DNA of 64,000 nucleotides, taken from positions 3,413,296 to 3,477,295 of the forward strand of contig NOKP01000001.1 in assembly GCA_002682825.1 (NCBI GenBank), read 5' to 3'. A program made the translations under genes and the position numbers. Below the pieces are notes generated by a model, which saw only the letters and a list, made by a program, of their open reading frames with translations, did no database searches and had not been told where the DNA came from. This document shows, one piece after another, positions 47,636 through 58,390 of the stretch (position 1 is its first letter; the number at the start of each line of letters is the position of its first letter). The DNA is from Neonectria sp. B-13 (taxonomy: Eukaryota > Ascomycota > Sordariomycetes > Hypocreales > Nectriaceae).

Positions 47636-47789
47636 CTTGGAGGTTTCGTCGTCGCTAGACACGCTGCGTTGTTCGTCTGATTCGGTGATGCTGTGGAGAG
47701 CTTTGGAAGGAGCTGTTGTGTTGTTGTCTGAGACTTGTTGTGTTGCTGGTGTTACTGTTTTGTTCTCAAAGACGATGACGACCACCTCA

Positions 47790-47797
47790 TATATATA
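47790..47797 (-). promoter_or_regulatory. TATA box of the nitrate transporter
   Basis: TATATATA, symmetric, 155 bp upstream of the chosen start codon; transcription would begin near 47760. Confidence 0.55.
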
Positions 47798-48010
47798 TCG
47801 AGTGCAGTATACTCTTCACAGCGAAGTTTAACGTGAGTATCGAGATGAGCATCTCCGGACTTGAAGCAAGTTGCACACAAGCTAACTCGATATGGAGAGG
47901 TTATCAGTGCCGTGAGCCTGACTGGGGAGCCGATTCAGTGGAGATGCACGATGCTCCGGAGGGCGGAGATGTGTCAACCGACAAGCTGGTCTTATTCCCC
48001 GTGTTGATCC

Positions 48011-48856
48011 GATAAGGACGGGAGAGTGACGGGAAGCTAGGACGGGCCGCGGGGGATTAGAGAGTGGCAGAGCCTCCGTGGCTGAGGACGACAAGTCTTG
48101 TCTCCGTGAGGTGAAATAAGAAGCTGGATTCAGCAGCTGGGCGTCCAGCATCTACAACAGAAATCTGAGGGCCTCTGGCGGCGATTTTCGGATTGCCTGA
48201 GCTCCGGTTTGATAATCTTCACGAGGTTGTGCGAGCTTGGCCTTGAGATTCCCACTCGGCAAAGCAAAGACGATCCCGTGAGATCAGGGCGCTGGTTTCC
48301 ACTCGACGATTCTCACTGGAGACTCTCGCTTTCGGAGATGCTCATTCCTTCCTTGGTTTTGGTGTTCCGGTGAGCGTATTTGAACATCCCATATCTCAGC
48401 AAATGCACAAGGTTGGTTCGACTCCGGACAAGGTAGGGTACAGAGATAAGAAACCGCAGGCCCGGCACTTGAGGACGCGGCAGTGCGCTAGAGTTATTCG
48501 CTTGGCCGACACCACTAGGTGCGGCTCAAGCTGAGTGCGCCAGACCTATGATAAGACTGCTCTACCAGAGACCAATCGGGCAGCTGCCATTGGAGGGTGA
48601 CTCTGGTGCAACGGGCGATCGAACCCAAAGGCGAGGCTGAGGCGCCTCCGCGGAAGGGGAAAACACGATAGAGGTTTGGGGGGCCAAGGGAGCGTGCCTG
48701 GCGGGCGCCAAGGTGGTTTTAGAGATAAGGAAGGCGTGGTGTTTTGAAGGGTCGAAAAATGAATCTCCGCGGAGCAAACGGTGGCTGGACGCCAGCATAT
48801 ATAGCAGGCGATAAAGGGACCCAGATCCTAGGGTAACAGCCGTGGGGGTCGATAAG
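48011..48856 (-). promoter_or_regulatory. Nitrogen-regulatory region: NirA-type and GATA sites
   Basis: Upstream of the nitrate transporter. CTCCGHGG (the Aspergillus NirA consensus) occurs three times: CTCCGTGG at 48074-48081 and CTCCGCGG at 48646-48653 and 48765-48772. GATAAG (AreA/NIT2 sites) occurs at 48011, 48445, 48550, 48724 and 48851, with GATAAT at 48211 and GATAAA at 48810. No other gene starts nearby, so the cluster most likely serves the transporter, although the sites are 375-1220 bp from its ATG. Function is inferred from consensus matching only. Confidence 0.6.
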
Positions 48857-51800
48857 ACTAGTAATGTTCGAATTTTGTTCCTGGATCATTGACATGTGCA
48901 CATGGCCATGAGACTATTAAAGCGTGAGATACTGCACGTCGCCAATCACTTGGTTCTGATTCCCCTCGGCGTCGATGCCGGAGCAAAGCCCACCGCCTCG
49001 GATGGGCGGAGTCACACAGCTTTTCCTGGTCACTCGACAGAACATCTCCGTCACAACTGGCCTCGAGATTCATCTTTCCACACATGCTTCGACCGTGTTG
49101 GCCACCGAACCAGCACTAACCGCAAACTCGAACACCTTAGAGGAAGCCTGTAGGATTTTCACCATTTTCAGAACTCGAACGAGCACTGATTGCGACCAAA
49201 TCTCTGTTGCGTGAGAGCCAAAACTGTGGCCCGCTGGAGCGGTTCTAGTCCGCCATCGGCAGTGAGAGATCGGGCATGCTAGTGAACCCAAAACTCAACA
49301 GGCGATAGTGTGCGACCCGTTGACTGAGTCGCGGAAACATCTCACAGGCCTTTGTGCTTTGTGGCATTGAGTGCAACACAAGTTTGGCAAAATATATTAA
49401 AAAAAACTCTGCGTTTCCTCGTCAGCGTCCTGCGCCCGCTCTCCTTGCTGTGCATATGGTACTTTCCCACGCAATCAATCACCTTATTCATTGCCCAGCA
49501 TCCAACTCGGGTGATGTCCTTGGAATGAAGTGACGTAAGACAGGTGTCCCATCCATTAGCGTCGTTCGATTGGTGCTCAACCCGGTCTTGGGAGCCCGTT
49601 CTCGTACTTCGGAATGCAACCGTCGTGCTTGGTGATACAGGTGAGCAGTGACTGCGAATGAAGTTGAAGACGGGCGTGTTGGGGGTTGTCTCGAACACGC
49701 AAGGTCCAAGCGCTAAGCCATAGCAGGTAAGAGGGGCAGTCAAAGAGTCAAAGCATCGGGAAGAAAACATTCCGGTGTAAGCTTTTGTGTGTGTGGATGC
49801 CCAACAGTTCCGTCCAGTTTAGGGTCTGATAAATGAAGTGCTGTGGCTTCAAAAATAGTATCCAGGGCTACCTACCTATGCAATGAACATCAATTGCGCC
49901 ATCATCAACGTTTACAGGACGAGTATCGACAGTGCCCAAACGAAACAAAACGCATCCACCTATCACGGTTGCCAGTACGTTGATTGGTGGAACCTAAACC
50001 GGCATCATGTTATGCAGTATTGCGGGCCCCTCTTGATGGAAGCAAGGAAGATCCACTGACAATTAAGCCTGCAACGTCGATTCCAATTTCAACGTCTATT
50101 TTCGCCAAGAAGAGAATGTGTCATTTTGGACGAGAACGGTTGTACGGAATAGATGATCTAAGATTGGACGTCAAGGCTGGTCGACTTTGGGCTGCTCAGA
50201 GAGTGCTACGAGGAATTGGGAAACACGACTTACCTTGCATAGGTCGGGACTATTACTTACTTAGTAGAATGGTATCGCGCGGCCAAAGTGGTTGGAATTC
50301 TCTTGTGAGCTGGAAATCAACGGAGCGAATCTTCTCCTGAGTTGTACTCTCTCAGTAAAGGTGGCAAGTGATTCTTGACAACTGGGTGAGACTACGAGCA
50401 GAAGCAAGGAGATGACTGACAAGATCCACCAGGTGTTTTCCGTAGTGCTTTAGCGTAACGCAGAACAACATGCAAAAGAAACAAAACCCAACAAGAAAGC
50501 AAAGCTGCAGTTGAGATACAGGTCTTGTTGATCAATAGTCCGGCAATCCGGCTCGCGCATGCATTTCTGTCCTTCCCAATGCTTCGTATGTAGGGGGTTT
50601 GTGATCGTGCAGGACTTTATGCGGCCAGGGATTGGCCAAGTTCAATGGCGGGGATCATACGGATCCAATACCTGGGTTGCTTGGCTGTTATTACAGCGTG
50701 GCATCAGCCAGCACCACCTCAGTTCTGAGCTGGTATTCGCAGTCTTAGCCGCCGTTTGCAAAGGAGGGAGGTGAACTAGGGATGCAGTACGACGTACGAA
50801 TAATGCGTATCTGTCCCTACTAGGCGTCATAGCAGCGAGACGTGCACTCAGTACCGAGTCCACCTTAGGTAGGGAAGTAAGGAGTCTCGAGGTAGGGATG
50901 CGTTGCAGCTCCGCGCTTTTGGCTCGAAACAGGACGCAGCTCCGCGTCTTTGGCTGGTGAGTGGTCCAAACCTCGAATACAGACCACACTGAGGGTGCCA
51001 TGTTTCGTCCGGACCCATGGGCGGTGAACCTGCCGAGGCGTGAACCGATGGGGTGGCCCCTTTTCCCGTGCCTCGAGCCTGATCCCGGTCGATTGTGCGA
51101 TGGAAATTACCTGCTGCAACTCTCCGTCATGGTGTTTGAGCCAATTGGAGACGCCAGAGCAGCAAGTTGTTGGCCATGAACACCCGACGGCACAGCGATG
51201 GTCCCTAGATTGATGCTACCGATGACAGAGCACAGGAGAGAGCACAGGACAGAACGCAGCACGCACGTACTATCTACGACGTAGCACGGAGACGAGCATT
51301 GCGTTGAGCTGGCTGCAAGCTCGTATTATACGTGGACCTCCTGCCACCTTTCAGGTACCGGAGCTACCTTGCTGCACTGCACGTCAGCATTTCCAGATTT
51401 CGACCATAACCACACCATCGCCATCACCATCGCCATCGCCATCACCACCCGCCATCACCACCCGCCGCCAAACAATCACCCACCACTTCTCCCACCTCGC
51501 CAAGCGACGACACCTGCAACCGGAAAGAGGACCGAAACCCTTCGACAAACGCCCAAACTAGCGACCGGCGTCCCGTGTTTCCCGCCCGAATCCGTCCCTA
51601 CGGCCGTGGTAGCTCGCTCTGCGTAGCCGGTCCGACGGCGTCTACTCGTCAGCGCGCCCCCATTCCTCAGCTGTCCGTCGTCTGGTCTCGTCTGGTTCTG
51701 CAACGCCCCTAACCCGCGCCGTCGAAAATTCTTGTTTCGATTCTCGCCTAGGCAGTTCTCGGCCGGGATTTGAGCCTTTGGAGACTGAGCGCGGGTTAGA

Positions 51801-52553
51801 GCACCCCAAAACGCCCTTGGCGCGCGCATCATCCTTTGACGGATATTTCCTGGTGGAGGTACGAGGTACGTATCCAGTAACTTGGTCCAATCTCGCCGCC
51901 TCTAGCCTTTGACTTGCCGCCCACCTTCGCTGTTACTAGACCCTGTACGAATACCCGTCGCCCGTCACTCGTCCGCTGCACGCTCTTTGTCTTGTTCCTT
52001 CACCACCAAACACGCCGTTTCTTGTTCTTGCGATGCTCGACTCGGTCGTCGGCTCTTGATTGCTTCAGTACCTTCCACCGGTGTTCGAGGCTGTCGCCAG
52101 CCCTCGACTTTGTCACCTCGCTCTTGCCTCGTCTTGGCTTGTGTGCCGTCTTGTCTTGCCTCGTCTCGTCTCGTCCCGTCCCTCGTTTGCCCTCGATCCG
52201 TTCCGCCTCTGTCCCGCTGCCGTCCCGAAGCCCTCCCACCACCCTTACTTTTTGCGCCACACTCTGATCTGTCAACTAACGATACGACCTCGTCCAAGAC
52301 ATCACCTCCATGCCATCGAATCATTGACCGGCCGGCTGCCGACCTCAAAAAAGTCATCTGCGAGTTTATCTGCGAGTTCGTCCCGCGTGCGCATCCAAGC
52401 CGGGCGGCCCCCGACCTACTCGACTGCGTCGCGACCCGAGTACGATCGCCTCGACACGTTTGGGTGCTCGAAGCGCAACTTCATTAGCAACGCAACCCTA
52501 CATACTCTGCCATACCGAGAACCTACTGCTTCAAACCGCCTTTCTAAGCGACA
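48857..52553. other. Large intergenic region
   Basis: About 3.7 kb with short unsupported ORFs on both strands. 51417-51465 contains CCATCA/CCATCG microsatellite units. The last 500-650 bp are C/T-rich (many TCGTCT, CCTCG) and probably the promoter and leader of the gene at 52554; a leader intron there is possible but not resolved. Confidence 0.4.
51417..51475. repeat. CCATCA/CCATCG microsatellite
   Basis: An imperfect six-base array (CCATCG CCATCA CCATCG CCATCG CCATCA) followed by CCACCCGCCATCACC. Confidence 0.85.
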
Positions 52554-55282
52554 ATGACAACGCACGCCATCACTGCCCATGGCCCTGATGTCCGGGAGGG
52601 CGCTGTGACGCCGACCTCGATGACCTACCGGCCGATGGCTGGATCACCAACCCTCACGAACCCGGACATGATCCTGCCCGACTATCCCGACTATGGTCGC
52701 TCCGACTCCCCCGACGACCGTTCGCAGTCGCCCCTTATGATGTGGAACAACACCCATATTGGTGACGTCCAATTCCACCTGCAACCGCCGCAAACTTCCT
52801 TCATGACCAACTCCATGGCCCCTTTGACCCCGATTATCTACGGAAATGGTACAATGCTGTCGGATATTGGTGAGGTCACGGAAGTCGAGAGCGTTATTGG
52901 TAGAGGTCCCCGACGCGGCTCGTCGCACTTGTCAGTCCAGAGCGAAGAAGATGCTGCGCTCCGATCTTCACCTACTATAGGGCTACCGCGCGTGAAGCCG
53001 AAAACCCAGATCCCGTCACGCGAGAGGAGCGATTCCCTAGAATCCACCAGCACAGTCAGGACCCAGGACCACAATGCCCCGTTCGCCGATTTCGATGATG
53101 TGGTAAGCGTCGACGACGTCAACTTCCAGGGCGACGATGAGGAGAGCATGGCCTCCTCATATGTAGAGGGAACCCCTGCGCAGGTACCTGCTCCTGTGAG
53201 GAGGCCGGAGAGACAGGTGTCGGGTGATGAACGGTTTTCTACAAACTCGATAAGCGACAGGGCCGAGCAAATTCTTGCCAACGCTAAGAGACGATTAACG
53301 GTGAGTTATGGCTGGCCGATCTACTGTTTCTTGTGCTCATGACTTTGCAGACTATGGAAGGGAACCTCTCGAGAGCTAGGAGCTCACTCTACTACACGCC
53401 CGCCTCCGATGGCTCGACCCCATCACCACCCATTGTGCGACCCGCGACATCCTTCCGAGAGCCCACTGCCCTGACGTCCACTGGCCACTCGAGGATCTCG
53501 AGCGAAACAAAATTTCAAAACCCCACTGCGTATCCGCTGCGATCGGCCAGCGCGATGGGAGCTGCTGGAGGTTATCGCCAGCCGTTGACCTCGTCAAGGA
53601 GCGCCGATGCGTTGGGTCGCCACAAGCCTCCACATTACCATTTGGATACGAATCTCGAGTCATTGAGCGAAGATGAGGACTACACGGACGCCAACGGCAC
53701 CCCCAATGGCGATTTGCGTAGTCCAACCTTTGGTTACGCCACCGACAAGGAGGTTACTCGGTCTGTCTCGGTGGCGCAGATGCGCGACCTAAAAGGTCAG
53801 ATGAAGGATCTCAAGGGCAAAATCTCCAACTTGAAGGAACAGGCACGGGCAGACAGCATGAAGCGCCGCAGTCTGCAAAGCCTGAGGACGCCGAGCCCCT
53901 TTACCCACTCGAGATGGGACCAGGGAGTAATAGAACAACGGAACAGAAACAGCGCTGGCCCGGAAACTGTGCCCTGGCAGGCTCCTTGGAACACAGGCTT
54001 GGCGCCTGCTGATTTTGGAGTTGAGAAACCCTCGCCAAGTTATGAAGAGATAGCAGCCGCCGAGGCGGAAACCGAAAAAGAGGAAGTGGCAAGTGTTATA
54101 TATGAAGGTGCCCCCGAAGCCACCCCCGAAGCCACCCCCAAGGCCTCCCCTGGGACTCCCACCGAAGAGAATGTGCCCAACAGAGTAGGTTCGCCTAAGT
54201 TAGACCTGGTCGAGAAAGCGGAGGAGCCGCTTGAACATGTCGAGGAAGAGCAGCAAGCGGCCTTCAATGAAGCTCAACCCACAGAAGAAGTCGATTGGGA
54301 GGAGGGCGAGAGCCTAGAGCAAGAGGAGCAAGATGAAAAGGAGGACAGCGACCAACCGGAAGGCGTTGACGGAGTTGTCGAGGGAGAGGATCAAGACGCG
54401 GACTTCAGCGATTACGAGAGCGAAAGTGGCGAATCGCTATATCATGACACCGTCCAACACCCCATCTCCCACGAGGATCGTGAGGATGCATTCGACTACG
54501 AGCACTTCTTTCTTCACTCGGCAATGGGCACGATCCGACAGCAGCGGCTGGGCAGAAGAGACAGCTCGACTAGTGTCAGCTCGGAAGAATCAGTTGAGAC
54601 AACTAGGGGCCCTATCCTCGATCGGCCACGGAGATCTAGTAACGACACCATGTCGTCTGTGAACACGTTTGCTACGGCTACTGAGGGACGCTCGAGTCGG
54701 AGCTCGACACTCCAAGATGAGACGATGGAAACAACGATTGAAACTCCCGACATGTCAGACTACTCGGATGATCCCCCGACGTCTAAACGAACAACGTTTG
54801 GGGGCTTTGAGTTCCCGCGCCCCAAGCATAACTCGGGCGATTTCCATCAGCCCCAAACCCGACGAAGCACGGTCGTGCACCGACCGTCCCAGAGCGAGAG
54901 CATAGCCTCTCATCGACCTTCCGTTTCGTCATTTGAGTCGACTGGAACCAACCGAAGTTTCCCGTTGATAAACAAGGCCAAGATGAACGGAGGAGTGCTA
55001 ACTCCTGGAGGCTCGCCGGATCGCGAGCTGGAACAAATTTCGGAGTGCCTCATGCACGAGACTTCGGCTGTCTGCGACAAAGAGAGCGGCGGAGGCGATG
55101 GCCACACGCCTGCGGTTCACTTGCTTTCCAAGGATGATCAGGCGATTGTGGAAAAGCTGGTGGCCAGCCTTGGGAGGTGTGTTCTGGGACTGACGGAGGT
55201 ATCCAGGGCGGGCACGGAGTCTCGCATGTACCGACGGCGTATTGAGACGGCGCGGCGTATCCTGGACGGACTGGAGGAGTAA
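52554..55282 (+). CDS. Large Ser-rich, acidic hypothetical protein, 892 aa
   Basis: Exon 1 52554-53300, intron 53301-53350 (GTGAGT donor, TTTGCAG end), exon 2 53351-55282; 892 aa. The most ordered-looking piece straddles the splice: DRAEQILANAKRRLT followed by TMEGNLSRARSSLY, a basic helix at about residues 235-265. A second helical, coiled-coil-like part is at about 395-425 (VAQMRDLKGQMKDLKGKISNLKEQARADSMKRR). Then come a short EATPEATPKASPG repeat (near 510), a strongly acidic Glu-rich block (about 525-620), Ser/Thr-rich disorder, and a conserved-looking C-terminal helix (LSKDDQAIVEKLVASLGRCVLGLTEVSRAGTESRMYRRRIETARRILDGLEE, described here in parts: DQAIVEKLVASLG, then RMYRRRIETARRIL). No signal peptide or membrane span. 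I do not recognise a named family; it could be a scaffold or cell-polarity-type protein, which is a guess. Confidence 0.8.
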
Positions 55283-55810
55283 TCGGGCAACGTTTCATGT
55301 GGGAGGTCTTATATAAGAACAAAAGCGGTTACTACGGCGTCAACGGGCCTGGGGCGCTTCGTTTCATACAGCGGGTATTGCAGCGACGGCGGGGGTGGTT
55401 TGAGATTAAACTGGAGGTGCATTTTGTCTTCGGTTAGATGTAGTTCATGTTCGATACCCTTCTATTCACTTATGTGTTTGTTCTTTTGTCTTGAGAGGGG
55501 CTGTATACTTGATATGATATGCTGGGTTGTGATATTCAAAGACTAGGCACTAGCTTCATTGGCCATGCGCTGGCTGCGAATGACAAACTTGGGCAGCAGA
55601 GTAACATGAAATATCGAGTTGACCTGAAAGTCATCGGAGAAGCGGCCCGTCGACACACCCAGACATGCAGTTATTAGCATGGATGGTGAAAGGGCTTGGC
55701 TGCGAGTGAGAGTACAAGAGGATGAGGGGAAGCTGTTGCAGCAGTCTGACAGAGGAACCGTCAAGCTGCCTCCCTTCAACAAGGACTGACTGATTGCGTG
55801 CAACTTTTGC

Positions 55811-55839
55811 AAAGAGAAAGAGAAAGAGAAAGAGAAAGA
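55811..55839. repeat. AAAGAG microsatellite
   Basis: Nearly five copies of AAAGAG in a row. Confidence 0.92.
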
Positions 55840-55983
55840 TTTCTTTGGGGGTTTTATTGAATCCATCGTGAGTTTCTTCCTCTTGCTGGAGTTTGGATGC
55901 TGCAATCAGACCACGCGCAGCCAGCCGGAGCTTCCCTCACTCACCGTCTATCATTGATTCACCAAGTAAACACGTCTTCGAAC

Positions 55984-56182
55984 ATGGACGTCACCAATTA
56001 CTGGCTCATCGGTAAACTGCAGGCGTCTCGTAAGTCTAATTGCTTCCTTCCTGGCCCTCTTATTCAAATTCCCCTGTTTCTCTGAGCCTGTAGTTGTCCG
56101 TCGGTCTGGACTTTTTCGCGATGCTACCCCCTGGAAACTGGGCCACCGCCCACGAGCCCACCCGCGGCCGCTAAGTATATAA
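55984..56182 (+). CDS. Doubtful small spliced ORF, 44 aa
   Basis: ATG at 55984 begins MDVTNYWLIGKLQAS; a perfect GTAAGT donor at 56030 and a CCTGTAG acceptor ending at 56093 join it in frame to a second exon ending at the TAA at 56180-56182. The 64-bp intron is typical in size. The second exon is basic (RRSGLFRD, RPRAHPRPL). The stop overlaps the TATA box of the next gene. I do not recognise the protein. It may be a real small gene, an upstream ORF, or chance. Confidence 0.25.
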
Positions 56183-56187
56183 AAAAA
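56174..56187 (+). promoter_or_regulatory. TATA box of the Apq12-like gene
   Basis: AGTATATAAAAAAA, followed by a pyrimidine-rich tract (CTCCCCCCCACC, TTCTCCAACTTC) and then the ATG at 56324, 150 bp downstream. Confidence 0.5.
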
Positions 56188-56323
56188 AACGCCACGCGAC
56201 TTGGCTGCTCCCCCCCACCGCTTCCCAGCTTTCTCCAACTTCTCGTCCTCCCTATCTTCCTTAGCACGGCCAAGCTCTCCTCCGCATCACATACACACCA
56301 TACGTACACAGAGAGAGGCCACC

Positions 56324-56845
56324 ATGGACTCGCCCACGCTGACCACGCATCTGCTCTCAGCCTTCCTGCCCGCCGAGCTCGTCGACTCCATCCACACGCA
56401 CGTCCTGCACCCGCACGCGCCGCTCCAGGTGCTCAAGCGCAACGCCATCATCCAGGCTCAGCGGCTGCTCAACGCCGCGTGGCCGCTGGTGCAGCCGCTG
56501 TTCGAGCGCCTGCTGAACGCCATGGCCGAGAACCAGGGCCTCGTCGGCGTCATAGCCTCGTTGCTCGTCCTCGCTACCGTTCTCGTCGTCCTCAACTGGA
56601 TCCGCCGCCTGCTGCTCTGGTGGACTCGCCTGACCCTACGCATCGTGTCGTGGGCCGCTATCATCGCCGCCGCCGCCTGGATCTGGGACCGCGGCGTCTT
56701 CACCAGCGCCCGGGACGTGGCCGTCGTCGGCGGCAAGGTAGTCGGCTATCTGGCGCTCCTCAAGGACGTCTGGGTGGACGAATACAACCGCTACGAGGCG
56801 CAACAGGGCATGGCCAGCGCGCCAGGCCGGAGCTCGGGACGGTGA
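56324..56845 (+). CDS. APQ12: Apq12-like nuclear envelope / pore biogenesis protein
   Basis: Small integral protein of the nuclear envelope and ER, known in yeast to act in nuclear pore complex assembly and membrane lipid homeostasis. Single exon, 173 aa, in the expected size range. Seen: an N-terminal amphipathic part (1-70), two hydrophobic spans close together, VGVIASLLVLATVLVVLNWI (about 73-93) and IVSWAAIIAAAAWIW (about 106-120), separated by the short basic/aromatic turn RRLLLWWTRLTLR, and then a polar tail. This hairpin layout is the Apq12 signature. The start is the ATG in an ACC context after the TATA box and a CT-rich leader; the longer in-frame upstream reading starts inside the leader. 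Confidence 0.82.
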   Translation: MDSPTLTTHLLSAFLPAELVDSIHTHVLHPHAPLQVLKRNAIIQAQRLLNAAWPLVQPLFERLLNAMAENQGLVGVIASLLVLATVLVVLNWIRRLLLWWTRLTLRIVSWAAIIAAAAWIWDRGVFTSARDVAVVGGKVVGYLALLKDVWVDEYNRYEAQQGMASAPGRSSGR

Positions 56846-57270
56846 AGGACCTCGAAGGGCCTTGACTGGGAAGGATGGATAGGAGACGGATCGATATCAT
56901 GACGACAGATTTACGACATTCGCGAACGGGAACATAATAGGGAAGAATCGGGAACACTACGACAACCGAACGGTGTCACACACAAGCGATGGGCTATAAT
57001 GATGGGCTGCTGTAATGGGCTGATATGATGAGCCATCATCATGGCCGTGTAAAGAGATGGAGAACAAGGACAGAACACAGCCGTGACACAGCAGGGAAGA
57101 CGAACGAGCTGTCGTGCTCAATCACAGTACGTCTTTAGATTCTGAGACGTGGATATCAACGCCGGCGCTATGCAATACCATAAAACCCCCCCAAAGCAAA
57201 TGCCCCCCTACACCTGATACCAATTACCCTTTTTCTTTTTTGCAAATTCAAGAGCGGAAGCTCACATCAT
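56846..57270. other. Convergent intergenic spacer
   Basis: 425 bp between the Apq12 stop and the GPN3 stop. It contains ATGATGGGCT-like short repeats near 56995-57040. No gene supported. Confidence 0.5.
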
Positions 57271-58390
57271 TCAATCCTGATCCTCATATTCTTCGTCGTT
57301 TGGCTCTTTGGGGTCTTGGGCCTCGTGGAACTGAATACAGTCGTCAACGTGACTCAAGATGGAAGCAACGCTGTCCTCATTCGTCACATCCAGCTTCAGG
57401 TAGTTGATCATGCTGAAGCTCTCAATGAGACCCGCGACGGCGCGGTTCAGTCGCCGGAAACTGGCGCCCTTCATGACTTGGCCCTTCTCATCCGCCGGCT
57501 GCGACTCGTCGTCTTCGGCCTCGGGGCCCTCAGTTATCCGCCTCGCGCGCTCCAGTGGGTCGTCGTCGAGGAGGCTCACATCCGGAGTGAGGAAGCGCTT
57601 CATGTCCTTCTTCTTGACCTGACCCTTGACGAGGTCCATCTTAGACAAGACGTTGATGTGGGGAACTTCGAGCATGAGCATGGCACTCATGGCGCTGAGG
57701 GTTCCGGAGAAGAACTTGGCGCGATCAACCACGAAGGTGGCCTCGAGGAGGTAGATGGCGGCCATGCGGATGTCGAGGGAGCCAGGCTGGGAGAGGAATT
57801 TGACGAGGGCGGGTAAGACGGGAACATGGGTGTAAAGCTCGATCTGTCCAGGCATGTCGAAGATGATGAGGTAATCCTCGCTCAAGGAGTCGAGGGCTTC
57901 GGTCAGCCAATCGAGGTTTTGCATGAGGAACTCGAAGCAGTAGATGAGGCCGCCGTTGGGCCCGAGGCCCACCTCTTCCATGGCATCCTTGAGGGAGATG
58001 AGCTCCTTGATGTCAAGGTCGGGGGTGTGCTCGAAGGACTCGGCGGCAGGGTCGAGGTTGACGTAAAAGGCGGAGCGACGGTTCAGCTGCAGGTGGGTGA
58101 TGAGGGCGGCGCAAAAGGTGGACTGGAGGGAGGCAAGGGCGGGTTAGCAGCTAGCACGCAATCGAGGAGGCTTATGTCTTGTATTGTCGAATCTGGATGG
58201 GTGAATGGTGCGATATGACGACTGGCAGGTGTATGTGTGTACGCGTTTATACGTGTGGGTTTGTGTAGGTTTGTGTGTGCGCGCGTGTATGTGTGTATGT
58301 GTATTTGTGTATATTTGTGTATGTGTAGGAGTTTGTACGTACCTTGCCCGCCCCCGCGGGGCCCATGACCATGGCACCGAACTTGCTCAT
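57271..58390 (-). CDS. GPN3: GPN-loop GTPase 3
   Basis: Essential small GTPase that forms a dimer with Npa3/Gpn1 and assists assembly and nuclear import of RNA polymerase II. Exon 1 58343-58390 (16 codons), intron 58123-58342 (220 bp), exon 2 57271-58122; 299 aa. Motifs: P-loop GPAGAGKST at 10-18, split by the intron after Lys16; NLDPAAE (38-44); the diagnostic Gly-Pro-Asn at 70-72; DMPGQIELYTH (switch region); and NVLSKMDLVK (guanine specificity, NxxxKxD-like). The acidic tail DEEYEDQD is typical of Gpn3. The intron is unusually long for this window and its centre is a TG-rich microsatellite. Gpn2 is the alternative, but SGTLSAMSAMLMLE and the tail favour Gpn3. Confidence 0.93.
58210..58330. 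repeat. TG-rich simple repeat inside the GPN3 intron
   Basis: A purine/pyrimidine-alternating stretch (GTGTATGTGTGT, GTTTGTGTAGGTTTGTGTGTGCGCGCG, TATGTGTATTTGTG), about 120 bp, lying wholly within the intron at 58123-58342. Confidence 0.85.

Larger units (their letters stand above)
55283..56323. other. Intergenic region with microsatellite
   Basis: About 1 kb between the 892-aa protein and Apq12. 55811-55839 is an AAAGAG hexamer array. A minus-strand 120-codon ORF overlapping it is judged spurious. A small spliced ORF at 55984-56182 is listed separately as doubtful. Confidence 0.45.

Noticed and set aside
48411..48440. GGTTCGACTCC matching a tRNA B box
   Set aside because: No matching A box, acceptor stem or anticodon arm can be folded around it.
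55543..55905. 120-codon minus-strand ORF with a FSFSFSFS run
   Set aside because: The run comes from the AAAGAG microsatellite; the rest is in the 3' flank of the upstream gene without features.
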